From NCBI GenBank assembly GCA_021495925.1, contig JAKEKT010000164.1, positions 1-38,949 on the forward strand: a stretch of DNA of 38,949 bases. The letters are read 5' to 3'. The notes beneath the pieces were generated by a model, which saw nothing but the letters and a program-made list of their open reading frames with translations, made no database searches and was not told the DNA's origin. The stretch is from Diplodia intermedia. Its lineage: Eukaryota; Ascomycota; Dothideomycetes; Botryosphaeriales; Botryosphaeriaceae. Position numbers and translations under genes: made by a program. Each line of letters opens with the position of its first letter. Positions within the stretch are counted from its first letter, which is position 1. This document shows, in pieces, positions 19,426 through 29,464 of this stretch.

Positions 19426-19670
19426 ATAGTTGTGAGCGGATACAATGTATTCAGATTAATACTTTTATTTACAAACCTATGTATAAAAACCTCTATATTT
19501 TATTCAGAGTATAAATCATTATGCATAGGATCTTTTTTTTTTTATCTTGCCTTCTTTTCAGCAAATTTTTAGATTTTGAAATGGTGTCTCTGCTAATGAA
19601 CTCAGTGATGAGCCAAGTAAGAGAAAATCTTCGGTTTTTCTACGAACAGAAAGACGATTATTATCAAGTG
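19426..19670 (+). repeat. Dispersed repeat copy 2 (matches 467-700)
   Basis: This shares TAGTTGTGAGCGGATACAA, then AATACTTTTATTTACAAACC and the translated GV..LSDEPSKRKSSVFLRTE with copy 1. The two are clearly homologous but have diverged by substitutions and small indels. Here it forms the upstream leader and N-terminus of the GIY-YIG gene. Confidence 0.7.
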
Positions 19671-19762
19671 ATGCTAAAGATATAAATACGCTAGTTTATA
19701 ATAATCTAATTATACATTCTTCATTTTCTTCTATATTATCTAATAAAACTATAGGTGGTAAA

Positions 19763-20135
19763 ATGCTTACTGAATTAATACTTCACTTACATAAAGAGAA
19801 TGTGCATAATATACCTTTATTTTTATCACCTTTAGGGATTAAAGCTTCTAATGATTTAATAAAGATGATAAATATTTTAGCTAAGAAACAGAAAAAATCT
19901 AAATTCAAAGGTGATAATCTGTTATTAGAATTTATTAGTAATCATTTAAAGCCTATTATAAGATATAATATGCAATTGTCTCTTAATACTTTTATTCCAA
20001 TTAAAACTTATATGATTCCTATTCTTCGTCAGAAAGTAGAAGATGCCGATTGTTCAGGTGTTTATATTTTTGTACATAAATCAGGAAAAATTGGAATAGG
20101 TTCTGCTTTATCTTGTCGTGACCGTTTACAAGATT
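19763..20135 (+). pseudogene. GIY-YIG endonuclease gene, 5' part
   Basis: ATG 19763, though the frame is open upstream to about 19590 through the shared repeat. The C-terminal end of this part reads SGVYIFVHKSGKIGIGSAL then CRDRLQD: GVY is the GIY motif and IGIGSA the YIG counterpart. The protein breaks right there and TAA follows. The continuation is at 21407-22614, beyond a LAGLIDADG element. The break lies just after the first two motifs, so no nuclease can be made from this part alone. Confidence 0.75.
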
Positions 20136-21406
20136 AATTGTTACCTTTTTAGTTAAATATTGTTTTGTTATTTGTGATAGTAAGGAGGTTAAACATCTCC
20201 TTATTAATAATGTATGTATTTTAAATAATATTTTTTTCTTTTCTTACTTATGCTAATAACTTTATTAGAAAATTATAGTCCGATTATACAAATTGATCTA
20301 GCGGATTTATTAAGTATTCCTTTAAATAATCTAATAGATGTGATTACACACAGTCTTGCTTTAACTGATGATTGGGTCTTACTAATGACAATAATTAATC
20401 CTAATACTAATATGACTAAAGATAGTAAAATTAATCCTTTTTACGTTACAGGGTTTTCGGATGCAGAATCAACTTTTGGGGTATATATAGTAAAAAATTC
20501 TAAGTATAGTGCTGGATGAGCTGTTACTGTTCTTTTTCAAATACGTCTTCATTTAAAGGATAAAGAATTGATAGAACGAATTAAAGATTTTTTTGGTGTA
20601 GGTTTTATTTATGTAAATAATAAAACTGTAATATATAGAGTTCAATCTTTAAAAGAATTAATGGATGTAATAATTCCGCATTTTACTATATATACTTTAT
20701 TATCAAAAAAAAGTATTGACTTTAAATTATTTAAAGAAATTGTTTTTATGTTAAATAATAAGGATCACCTTACTAAGGAGGGGATAGAAAAAATTATATC
20801 TCTTCGTGCATTAATGAATACAGGTTTATCTGACACTTTAAAAAAAGCTTTTCCTAAATATAATGTTATTAATAGAAATATCGCTACAACTGCTATACAA
20901 GGTATTACAGATCCTAATTGATTGGTTGGATTTGTAGATGGTGAGGGTTGTTTCTTAGTTAATATTAAACAATCTAAAACAATAACTATAGGGTTTCAAG
21001 TTGCATTAAGATTTCAAATAACTCAACATTCTCGTGATGAGTTATTATTAAAGAATATCATAAATTATTTAGGTTGTGGTCATTTACACTTAAGACATAG
21101 TGTACAAGCTATTGATGTAATTGTAGATAAGTTTAATGATATTAATAATAAGATAATCCCTTTTTTTTACAAATATCCTTTACAGGGTGTTAAGCTTTCA
21201 AATTATCAGGATTTTTGTAAAGTTGCTACATTAATGAGCAGTAAGGATCATTTAACTCAAAAGGGTTTAGATGAGATACGTTTATTAAAATCTTATATGA
21301 ATAATGAAAGAGAATAAATTAGACATATAACTTAAAAATGTTTATAAAAACATTTTTTTTAGTTTTAGCTTAAATTTATTTATAAATAAATTATTAATTT
21401 AAGATT
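20130..21406 (+). mobile_element. LAGLIDADG element inserted in the GIY-YIG gene
   Basis: AAGATT occurs at 20130-20135 and again at 21401-21406. Dropping one copy and the DNA between them joins CAAGAT to TTATGATATTCA in one frame, and the protein on the right (NSFYGHRITTF) is the normal follow-on to a GIY-YIG start. The inserted DNA is about 1.27 kb and contains one complete endonuclease gene. The six-base repeat is short, so the exact ends are inferred. Confidence 0.65.
20250..21317 (+). CDS. LAGLIDADG homing endonuclease (element inside the GIY-YIG gene)
   Basis: Intact 355-residue double-motif protein from ATG 20250. Motif 1 is VTGFSDAESTF (about 20445) and motif 2 is LVGFVDGEGCF (20922); catalytic Glu is present in both. 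Signatures LFKEIVFMLNNKDHLTKEG and FQITQHSRDELLLKN are present. Two TGA codons are read as Trp. The first about 25 residues (TLLENYSPIIQ..LADLLS) resemble the atp6 N-terminus (TLLENLSPLDQ..VRDLLS), suggesting capture of an atp6 start. It is probably the active mobility gene of this intron now. Confidence 0.88.
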
Positions 21407-22614
21407 TATGATATTCAACTATTAGTAAGAACAGTTTCTATGGTCATCGTATTACTACTTTCTTGCATAATTGAATACTAGACAACGGGGGTATTAATTC
21501 AGTAAAATGAGCACCTTTGATAACATATGATAATATTGTACAAGAATGATATAGTCATAATTTTGATTCTCCTTTAAGTAGTGGAGGGTCTAAGATTTTG
21601 CAAGGTTTTAGTCAATATGTAGCTAGACTTTTAGAACAGTGTATATATACTTATAATAAACCTTTCTTAAATATGTATTCCGAAAATAGAAATATCATAT
21701 TCTTTAATTTTGAATTTAAACCAGAATATATGTCTCTAGATTTAAATCATATACACACATATCAAGCTTGAGGAGATAAGAAAATGACTAAGCTGTTGAC
21801 TTCATCAAATTCTTTAAACTCTTTAGCTGATAGATTAGGTTTATCTGTAGGTACTATTAGAAATAATATTAATTGGGAAAAAGGTATTCAGATTACCGAC
21901 AAGGAGTCTGGTAAAAAAACTACTGTTTATTTAACAGAAAAAGGAGCTTCTATTAGAACTAAAGCTCTTACTTCTCAATTAGCTCCTTCCCCCCAAAGGG
22001 GGGAGGGAGCCACGGCCCCCCAAAAGGGGGGCCTAGCTCCTAAGGATTTGTATCCTAAGGTTGAACTTATTAATAGAACACTTTACGATTTAATACCTGG
22101 TCGTATTCATGCTATAGATATTAATACTTTTAAAGATTTTGGTAATTATGCTAGTCAGCGTGAACTTTGAATAAATCTAAATCCTAATTCTTTAGATGTG
22201 TTTAAGAGTCTAGGTTCATTAGCTAAAGAACGTACCTTTCTTAATAACAGAATTTCTAGATTTATTAATTTAGCTAAACCTGGAGGTATATTTACAGAGT
22301 TAGGATATTTCTATTTCTGTAGACATCCTGATTTTTTACCTGGTATGTCTAAAGCTGCCTCAGGCTTATTTGCGGTCAACATGAACACAGGTATTGCAGA
22401 GTATTTTGAAAATAATTCTCAACTCCTTGATGATCGTCTTACTGTTAGAAACCATAGAAAGAACAACACTGTCTCTAAGAGAGGTTTTAGATATATCAAT
22501 AAGGATGTATTTATTAATAATTTCCCTAATGCTATACCTGAATTAGGTTTTACATATAACTTAACTCGGGAACAATTAGATAATTTACCTCTAAATGATG
22601 ATACCTTACTTTAG
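21407..22614 (+). pseudogene. GIY-YIG endonuclease gene, 3' part
   Basis: Open from about 21407 with several TGA-Trp codons, no ATG until 21668. It reads NSFYGHRITTFLHN, WAPLITYDNIVQEWYSHNF, then FNFEFKPEYMSLDLNH, a helix-turn-helix-like SLADRLGLSVGTIRNNINW, and ends with LTREQLDNLPLNDDTLL at 22614. It is the body and DNA-binding end of the GIY-YIG protein whose start is at 19763-20135. An in-frame GC element sits at 21988-22041. Apart from the big insertion it has no stops, so the invasion may be recent. Confidence 0.7.
21980..22041. mobile_element. Double-hairpin GC element with 8-bp duplication TAGCTCCT, in frame
   Basis: TAGCTCCT is at 21980-21987 and 22034-22041. Between them are two hairpins: CCCCCC-AAA-GGGGGG and GGCCCCCC-AAAA-GGGGGGCC. 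Element plus one target copy is 54 bases, 18 codons, so the host frame is intact. Confidence 0.85.
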
Positions 22615-22669
22615 TATTTTTTATTCCCTCAATATTTGTTTTGTCCTGTTTCCTAATTAATTTATTTCG

Positions 22670-24510
22670 TTTATAAAGCACTATTATTCTTAGGAGCAGG
22701 TTCAGTAATACATTCTGTAGCTGATAATCAAGATTTCAGAAAATATGGAGGGTTAATCTCTTTCTTACCTTTAACATACTCAGTTATGTTAATAGCTTCT
22801 CTTAGTTTAGTTGCTTTCCCTTTCATGACAGGGTTCTATTCTAAAGATTTTATATTAGAGTCTGCATATGGACAATTTTACTTCTCTGGTACTGTGGTAT
22901 ATTTCATAGCTACAATAGGTGCTATGTTTACTACACTCTACAGTGTAAAAGTATTATATCTTACTTTCTTAACTAATCCTAATGGACCTCTGTCATCTTA
23001 TAAGGGTGCACATGAGGGAGACTTATTCTTAAGTGTTCCATTAATTATATTAGCAGTGTTCTCTATTTTCTTTGGTTACATAACTAAAGATATCTTTATC
23101 GGTATGGGTTCAGGGTTCTTCTCAGATAATGGTATATTTATCCACCCTAACCATGAAATACTGCTGGATACAGAATTTGCAGTTCCTACTTTCTTTAAAT
23201 TATTGCCTTTTGTTCTTACTTTAACACTTAGTAGTATAGCTATAGTTTTATCTGAATTCTTACCTAAAGTACTTATTAATTTTAAATCTTCTAGATTAGG
23301 TTATAATATATTTGGTTTCTTTAACCAACGTTTCTTAATTGAAATGTTTTATAATAAATATATTACTAATACTGTATTAAAAATTGGTGGTCAAACTACT
23401 AAATTTATTGATAAAGGTTCTGTGGAATTAATTGGACCTTATGGTTTAGAAAAAGGTTTATTGAACTTAAGTCATAGTATAGCTAGTTTAGATACTGGTG
23501 TTATTACATCATATGCTCTATATATCCTTGTAGGTTTAATCTTCTATATTACTATACCATATCTATCATTATTTGATAACAGTTTAATCTTAATTATAGT
23601 TTATGGATTATTAAGCATTAAACATATAAAAGAATATAAAAATTATTATGAGTTAAAAAGTTGTTCATATAATCCTCCTAAAGGTTTATCTGATAAAAAT
23701 AGATTTATAAATAGTATTAATAAGGTAACAATTAGACAATATAGTACTTCTATATCTTTAACAATGAAAACAAAATATGCTACTATGCATAGTATGTTTT
23801 CTAGTTTATATTTTGTTTTATATTGAGTTTCTAGTAAGCCTTATATTCAACTGTTTATACAGCTTATGGTTCAAATCATAATATTTATATTTGTGTGTTT
23901 GCCAGAATATTTTTCTTTTAACTTATTTTTAGTTAGTTCATCTAATTGATGGGAGGATCCTTTAGATTCATCTTTTTTTAATATGGATTCTAATAGTTCA
24001 GGAGGTAATCCAGGAGGAGGGTATCCAAACCCAGGTGGTTCACCAGGGGGTCCTAATTCTGGCCCTTCTAGAGATTTTTGATCCGTTATGGGAGGTAAAA
24101 ATCAACAGGATAGTAGTTATAATCCTAATTCTAACGATAATCCTAGTTCTAGCCATAATCCTAATCCTACTACTAATCAGGAGGGTCCCTTACCAGTAGA
24201 ATCTTTACACGATAAAGATTGGCGAGAATTTTCAGCATTAAATAGAGTGTATGAAAATTATATGAGATTGAGGGGGGATTATTTAGGTAGCGATCCTATG
24301 GTAGCGACTGTTGTTAAAGATAGGTATTCTACAATAGAGGATAAAGATGCGGTATTAAATTATGTATCAAGAAAATCTCATATAATTTTTAATAGCAAGC
24401 ATATGATACAGACTAAGGCTTTCCAGTATGCCGACAATGATCCGGGACGCCTAGTACTTAATGAACATAATATGCTTCTTCTTAGACATTTTGTTGGAAA
24501 AGATAGTTAG
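22670..24510 (+). CDS. nad5: nad5 exon 7 with a 302-codon C-terminal extension
   Basis: The exon begins TT-TAT-AAA (FYKALLFLGAG). It reads conserved NAD5 through FMTGFYSKDFILES, FGYITKDIFIGMGSGFF, LPFVLTLTLS and YGLEKGLLNLSHS to the last helix and FDNSLILIIV near 23601. At 23602-23604, where NAD5 would end, there is TAT; the matching site in a downstream copy (24797-24799) is TAG. The frame then runs on to TAG 24508-24510 with several TGA-Trp codons. The extension has a basic RQYSTS stretch, a hydrophobic segment (about 23850-23935), a WWEDPLDSSFF and Gly/Pro/Asn/Ser-rich linker (23950-24190) and a charged domain (LHDKDWREFSALNRVYENY...). The extension's function is unknown; it may be cleaved from NAD5. 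Confidence 0.9.
23565..23632 (+). repeat. nad5 3'-end repeat, copy in the gene
   Basis: It matches 24764-24829: TTTGATAA.A.TTTAATC, TTAATTATA and TAAGCATTAAACATATAAAA occur in both. The two copies flank the DNA coding for the nad5 extension. Confidence 0.8.
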
Positions 24511-24763
24511 TATTATTTTTATAATTATATTTGCTATTTAACTACGCTTAGTTTACTTTTTTTTCTTAATGGAGCCATATTTTTTTTTGTACTTTTACAA
24601 ATTTGTAAAAGTACAAAAAAAAATTAGGGAACCACCTCCCTAGTCCTATTTCTTGCACCAGCACCAGCACTAGCACCAGCCTGCGCATATATATAAGTTA
24701 TAAATTTCGCAATATTACCTATATCAATCTTATCTATATCATTAGTATATATTTATGTTTAGT

Positions 24764-24829
24764 ATCTTTGATAATAATTTAATCTTAATTATAATTTAGG
24801 GAGGGTTACTAAGCATTAAACATATAAAA
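24764..24829 (+). pseudogene. nad5: Displaced nad5 3' end with its stop codon
   Basis: Reads FDNNLILIII then TAG (24797-24799), followed by the same 3' flank as in the gene copy (AAGCATTAAACATATAAAA). It looks like the ancestral terminus of nad5 pushed about 1.2 kb downstream by inserted DNA. Confidence 0.75.
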
Positions 24830-24992
24830 AACGTTATATAATGATAAAGGCTATTATAACAATCAATATTTCTATTAGTTATGATAATTTAGTGTATTAG
24901 TATTAGCTTAATTATGTCTTTGTTCCCCCCTTATTTTTTTTTGTACTTTTTGGCGTTCTATTCCTAGCCCCTCCCTTTGCAGATAAAATAAA

Positions 24993-25130
24993 AAAAAATA
25001 AACAGCGATCACTGCTTAAGCACCCCCTAATTTTGTTGACAACAAAATAAGGGGGGTAAGGTGACCTCCTTTGTAGTTTTTATTAAAAATATATTAATAA
25101 AACAAGGGAGGCGGACTCTCAAGCCCGGGA
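24993..25130. repeat. Structured GC repeat, copy M
   Basis: In order: CAGCGATCAC, a hairpin (CCCCTAATTTTGTTG paired with CAACAAAATAAGGGG, approximately), GGTGACCTCC, an AT inverted repeat (TTTTTATTAAA...TTAATAAAA), then GGGAGGCGG and ACTCTCA. The same modules in the same order occur at 31500-31615, and reversed at 32200-32310. Confidence 0.7.
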
Positions 25131-25378
25131 ATAATTTATCCTTTATGTTTTTTTTCTTTATTTTTTGTGGTAGGCTTGCTCCGCTACTAATTTTTGTCCT
25201 AGCTTTAACTTTGTACTTTTTTTTAGTAGCTCCGCATATTTAAGGCCTCAATATATTATTTTATTCTTAAATAAAAAAAAGTACAAAGTTCTCTTTAAAG
25301 ACAAAAATAAGAGAGTCCAACTAAAAAGCAAATTTAATAGTGAATGTATTTGAAATAATATTTATCTTTGTTTTGTAT

Positions 25379-25896
25379 ATGCACACTACATTATTAGAAA
25401 ATTTAAGTCCGTTAGATCAATTTGAAGTAAGAGACTTATTAAGTCTGGACGCACCGCTTTTAGGGAATACTCATTTCTCAATAACAAATATAGGATTATA
25501 TCTTACAATTGGAGCAACTATTGCTTTCCTTTTTAAAGCATTGGCTACTAATTACAATAGAGTTGTATCTAATAACTGGTCAGTTAGTCAAGAAACAATC
25601 TATGCAACTGTGCATAGTATAGTAGTTAGTCAAATAAACGCCAGAGAAGGACAAGTATTCTTCCCATTTATATACGCATTATTTGTTTTCATTTTATTTA
25701 ATAACTTGCTTGGAATGATACCATACAGTTTTGCAAGTACTAGCCACTTTATATTAACATTCTCACTTAGTTTCACTATTGTTTTAGGTGCAACTATTTT
25801 AGGTTTCAATAAACACGGTTTAAAATTCTTTTCTTTATTTGTACCAGCTGGTTGTCCTTTAGCTTTATTACCATTACTAGTATTGATAGAATTCAT
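25379..25896 (+). CDS. atp6: atp6 exon 1, ATP synthase subunit a
   Basis: atp6 encodes the proton-channel subunit a of the F0 sector, in the inner membrane. Four exons (25379-25896, 27742-27798, 31048-31181, 31668-31735) join to 258 residues, the normal fungal length. ATG 25379 is chosen; the frame is open a little upstream but only from a GTG at 25340. Exon 1 reads SPLDQFEVRDLLSLDAPLLG, then NNLLGMIPYSFASTSHF and PAGCPLALLPLLVLIEF. Ending at T25896 (TTC AT) and resuming at A27742 gives the conserved IEFISYLARN. Confidence 0.95.
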
Positions 25897-27741
25897 GAGT
25901 GAAGGTTAGGAAACTTCAAATTGTGATTAAGAGCCAAACTCCGGGGACACCCTAAAGCTCTAGCAACTAAGCTTTTTAAGGAAACTTCATTAGTGGCCCC
26001 ATTAATGCCTGGGGGTATAGTAACATCGTTAGAGATTCTTGTAATAGGAATGGGTAATCGCGGATCTAAATCAGACAATGTATATTGTCTGTAAAAGAGC
26101 AACGAGTAGACGGTTCTTCAGTATTGTCTTCAATACTGTAAGGTGTACTCTTGTCGCCACGAAAGTGGTTTTTGAGTAGAATTAAGTAACTCAAGATTAA
26201 AGTTTCTGCATAAGTTTTACCTACATAAACGGGTTTGTATAAGTTTCCTAAACATTACATCTACTACTCGCAGTCTGACACCTAATAGCTATCACTCTGA
26301 GGCAACAAAGAGTCGGTCTAAAGGTATGCTATTAAGTCGACCGGTTACGATCTTAATTGGAACTTGCGCCCTGAACAGTAAAAGAACTATGTCTACAACA
26401 TCTGGACAATTACCTGCTAGAGTTTATAATAATCCTGATAAGGACAAAGAATTAATCGTTAATGAAAATAAAGGACAAGCAGGTATTTACCGTTGAGTTC
26501 ACAAAGAATCAAGTAAAAGCTACATAGGTTCTTCCAATAAGTTGAATATTAGATTTAAACAATATTTTAATTATAATCATATTTCATATCCTAAACGGAA
26601 TATGACCATTTATAAGGCATTATTAAAATATGGTTATGCGGAGTTTAGATTAGAAATTTTAGAATATTGCTCTGCCAATATATTAATTCAAAGAGAGCAA
26701 TTCTACTTTGAAAAATATACCCCTGAATACAATATATTAAAAATTGCAGGGTCTCCCCTAGGATATAGACATAGTGAAGCAGCTAAAAAACTAATAGGTA
26801 TAGCTTCTAAAAACAGAGAAGTATCAGAATCAACCCGTGAACTCAAAAGAGAAGCTTTATTAGGTAGAACTTTGGATAAGGAACATTTAGAAAAAATGCG
26901 ACTAAGTAATACCTTAAGACAATCTGTCCTGCTAACTAATACGAAAACAGGTAAGACCCTAGAATTTTTTTCTATGACAGACGCTGGGGAATATCTAGGT
27001 ATATCTCGGGTTTCCGTAAGGAAATATTTGTTGAGTAATATACCTTTTAAAGGTTATACAATATCTAAAGCTCCTTCAAACGGTAAGGATGACGCTGAGT
27101 CATCGTCTACTTCTGATATTGTTAGCCAACAGCCTGTCCTATTAACTAATAAGTTAACAGGTATTTCCAAAGAATTTTCTTCTATGACAGAAGCTGCCAA
27201 ATATTTGGGTATATCTAGAGGGCGACTCTGATACTTTTTAAGTAATACGGCTAATACCGATAATGAAACATTAAAGGGGTATACAGTTTCCAAGATAACG
27301 GATAATTATATTAAAGTTAACAGGAAATCTAGTAAAATAGAGGTTACCGATATTGATACAAATGAAGTAACTATATACCCCTCGTTGACTTTAGCTGCCG
27401 AAGCTATGGGTGTCCCTAGGTCTAGTTTATCAGGGTATTTCGCGAAAAACCGTACTAATCCTTATAGAAATAAATATATTTTAAAATTAGTTTAAACACG
27501 ATTCTTGTGTATTTAAACTACTTTATGCTCAATTAATCTAATATTTTTCCCTTATTGTATGCAGATGTGCATAGTAGGTACGTTAGTTCTTCTTACATTC
27601 CTTCAGCTTAAACTATAGGATTGCGTAGCCACAAAAAGTGATGTAACCGTACCATATATAATTGTGGTCAATTATGTTATTGTGTCGTCACAATAAACCA
27701 AAAGATTTTTATGTCTTTAATAGGTCAAAACCATGCAGCCG
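25897..27741 (+). mobile_element. atp6 intron 1, group I (core family A) with a GIY-YIG gene
   Basis: The core is at 25925-26205: AGAGCCAAACTCCGGGG, AATCGCGGATCTAAATCAG, AAAGAGCAACGAGTAGACGG, AAGGTGTACTC and AAGTAACTCAAGATTAAAG. The endonuclease follows the core. The 245 bases after the ORF (27496-27741) are unassigned intron sequence with no gene. The intron ends G27741. Confidence 0.87.
26389..27495 (+). CDS. GIY-YIG homing endonuclease in atp6 intron 1
   Basis: Intact 368-residue protein from ATG 26389. The catalytic domain spans about residues 30-115: AGIYRWVHK (GIY at about 32), SYIGSSNKL..RFK (YIG and conserved Arg), GYAEFRLEILEYC, and QREQFYFEKYTPEYNILK with the catalytic Glu. A linker and three modular DNA-binding repeats follow: VLLTNTKTGKTLEFFSMTDA, VLLTNKLTGISKEFSSMTEA and IEVTDIDTNEVTIYPSLTLA, each with a helix-turn-helix end (YLGISRVSVRKYL). 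TGA is read as Trp. It cuts intronless atp6 and drives homing of this intron. Confidence 0.92.
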
Positions 27742-27798
27742 ATCATATCTTGCTAGAAATGTTTCTCTTGGATTAAGACTTGCTGCAAACATATTAAG
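27742..27798 (+). CDS. atp6: atp6 exon 2 (57 nt)
   Basis: Reads SYLARNVSLGLRLAANIL then the first two bases of Ser, including the Arg of the conserved LRLAANI helix required for proton transfer. The 3' limit (27798) is set by frame: TTA-AG joins T-GGA-CAT. The exon does not end in T, so the join could be shifted by one or two bases. Confidence 0.9.
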
Positions 27799-28272
27799 GT
27801 GAGAGTAGGTCCTCGCTTTTATGTGTAAAAGAACCAAATTCCGGGGAAGCCCTAATAGCTCTAATAACTAAAGATAAGAAGGAAACTTCTTGTCCGGCCT
27901 GATTAATGCCTCAGGGTATAGTAACATCATTAGAGATTCTAGTAATAGGAATGGGTGATCGCGGATCTAAGTCAGTAACTACCTAGGTGTAAGCTTGTAT
28001 GCTACGAAACTAGATAATTACTGTAAAAGAGCAACGAGTAGACGGTTCTTTCATTATATTAAGTCTAATGATAAGACATTATTTCAAGTATAATGATAAG
28101 GTGTACTCTAGTCGCCGGTAAACCGGTTCTTGGGAGAAATTGAGTAACTCAAGATTAAAGATACCACAATAGCCTGTCCTTATTTGATGGTATCATTCCT
28201 TCTTTTTAATTGAAAGGTAGGTAATGGTAAATATTCTATTCTGTTATATCATTAATTAGAGAGTAACCTTGT

Positions 28273-28360
28273 AAACACCTTTAAAGAAAGGATAAAGTAT
28301 ATAAACACCTTTAAATAAGGGGACAAAGTTTATATATACCTTTGAAGAAAGGTAAAGTTG
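28273..28360. repeat. Three imperfect ~30-bp tandem repeats
   Basis: Units begin AAACACCTTTAAAGAAAGG, AAACACCTTTAAATAAGG and TATACCTTTGAAGAAAGG. They sit directly before the first GIY-YIG frame and may have replaced its normal start. Confidence 0.75.
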
Positions 28361-28682
28361 TGGACGATTTAAATTATCTATTGATAAAAATTCTAATAGA
28401 AAATTTGTCTTATCCTCTAGCTTTAACTTAAACAACGCTAGATCGCGTGGCTTATTTTCTGAATCTAAAGGAAAATTCACCAGTTTCAGACAAACAGCTA
28501 TTAGGGCGTATTCAACTTCAAGAAAGGATGGTTCTTATTCTACAGACTCTTCCGGTTTAGCTGTTTTCTCAGATGCTGACAAAGACAAACTAGATATCCT
28601 TAAATATATTAAGGGTAAAGCCGGGATTTATATGTGAACTAATAAATTGAACGGTAAAAATTACGTTGGTAGTTCTGTAGAC
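28354..28682 (+). pseudogene. Outer GIY-YIG gene of atp6 intron 2, 5' part
   Basis: Open frame after a TAA at about 28351, without ATG, reading a basic leader with RAYSTSRKDG, DKDKLDILKYIKGKAGIYMW and NGKNYVGSSVD. It is cut just after the YIG motif. The rest resumes at 30044 (VDLRRRLLEYYN). The lack of a clear start codon together with the split makes it a likely pseudogene. Confidence 0.75.
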
Positions 28683-29173
28683 AGAGTTCATCTATTATTA
28701 GTAGAATAATGACAATTATAATCAGTAGAATAATAACAAATCTAGTAAAAATTCGTCCACAACTAAGGATAGTGTTGTGTATACGACAATACAGACCTAT
28801 TTCACATTTCTTTTCTTTTAAAAGGTGTCCTTTTTTTAAATACAATTCAAGCCTCCGTGGTGATTGTTCACAGTGCACAAAGTATCAACCAATGAAAAGG
28901 AGCGTTACACTTATTGTAGAAGGTGACGACACTTTTTTAAACAAATCTCTTGTAAAGGATACTAAAAATAAAGCAGATATTTCTACCCCTCGGAAGGGGA
29001 AGGAAAAACCTTGATCTACTAATTCATATGCTTATTCAAAAAGGCATACTTCTTTTAAGTATAATGTAACTCCTCTTAGAAATTACTCTTCAATTAGTAG
29101 AGATCTTGCGAATAAAAGCTCCGTTACGCCCGTTGTAGAGTATCCTGATGCTTATTTAAATAAATCTATCATT

Positions 29174-29289
29174 CTAATTCCTGCCTTATAAAAAAAATAT
29201 ATTTTTTTTATTAGGCTCTGCCGCCTAAGGAATTTTTCTTCACCCTTTTTTTAATAAAAAAAAGGGGGAGTGAAGAAAAAAGGATTTTA
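29174..29289. repeat. Hairpin insertion inside the inner GIY-YIG gene
   Basis: It contains TTTTTTCTTCACCC paired with GGGGGAGTGAAGAAAAAA around an AT-rich centre (CTTTTTTTAATAAAAAAAAG), plus an AAATATATTT palindrome. It separates YLNKSIIL from KNKVGIYRW. ATTCTA and ATTTTA at the borders may be a degenerate target duplication. Confidence 0.65.
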
Positions 29290-29407
29290 AAAATAAAGTA
29301 GGAATTTATCGTTGAGTTAATAAAGTCAATGGTAATACCTATGTAGGTAGTAGTGTAAACCTAGGGCGAAGATTTAGAGTATACTATGATTTTTCTTTTC
29401 TTTCCAC

Positions 29408-29464
29408 TAGAACTAGGGTCCCTTCGGGGGACCCGTGGTTCCACCCCCGAAGGGGGTAGAACTA
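29408..29464. mobile_element. Double-hairpin GC element with 8-bp duplication TAGAACTA, frameshifting
   Basis: TAGAACTA is at 29408-29415 and 29457-29464. Between them are GGGTCCC-TTCG-GGGGACCC and CCCCC-GAA-GGGGG joined by GTGGTTCCA. Element plus one target copy is 49 bases, which is 1 mod 3, exactly the observed frame change between the two halves of the gene. Confidence 0.88.

Larger units (their letters stand above)
18945..22669 (+). mobile_element. nad5 intron 6, group I with a GIY-YIG gene invaded by a LAGLIDADG gene
   Basis: The core is at the 5' end (about 18960-19175): AATTGCTGGAAAGTCC, AACCAGCAGGGAAG, CTTCAACGACTATACG (5' P7) and ATGATATAGTC (3' P7). It is followed by about 230 bases of AT-rich repeats (ATGATTATATGATTA units, 19300-19400), then the endonuclease region. 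The intron ends G22669. Confidence 0.85.
24511..25378. other. nad5-atp6 spacer with palindromes and the displaced nad5 end
   Basis: No gene is seen. Contents in order: a perfect AT-rich palindrome at 24584-24627 (TTTGTACTTTTACAAATT and its complement, stem about 21 bp); short CACCAG repeats near 24655-24680; the displaced nad5 3' end (24764-24829); a poly-T/GTACTTTTT segment near 24935; a structured GC repeat (24993-25130); and the atp6 leader. Confidence 0.65.

Noticed and set aside
25340..25378. Upstream GTG start for atp6 adding 13 residues
   Set aside because: ATG 25379 gives the usual 258 residues and fungal subunit a normally begins close to SPLDQFEVRDLL.
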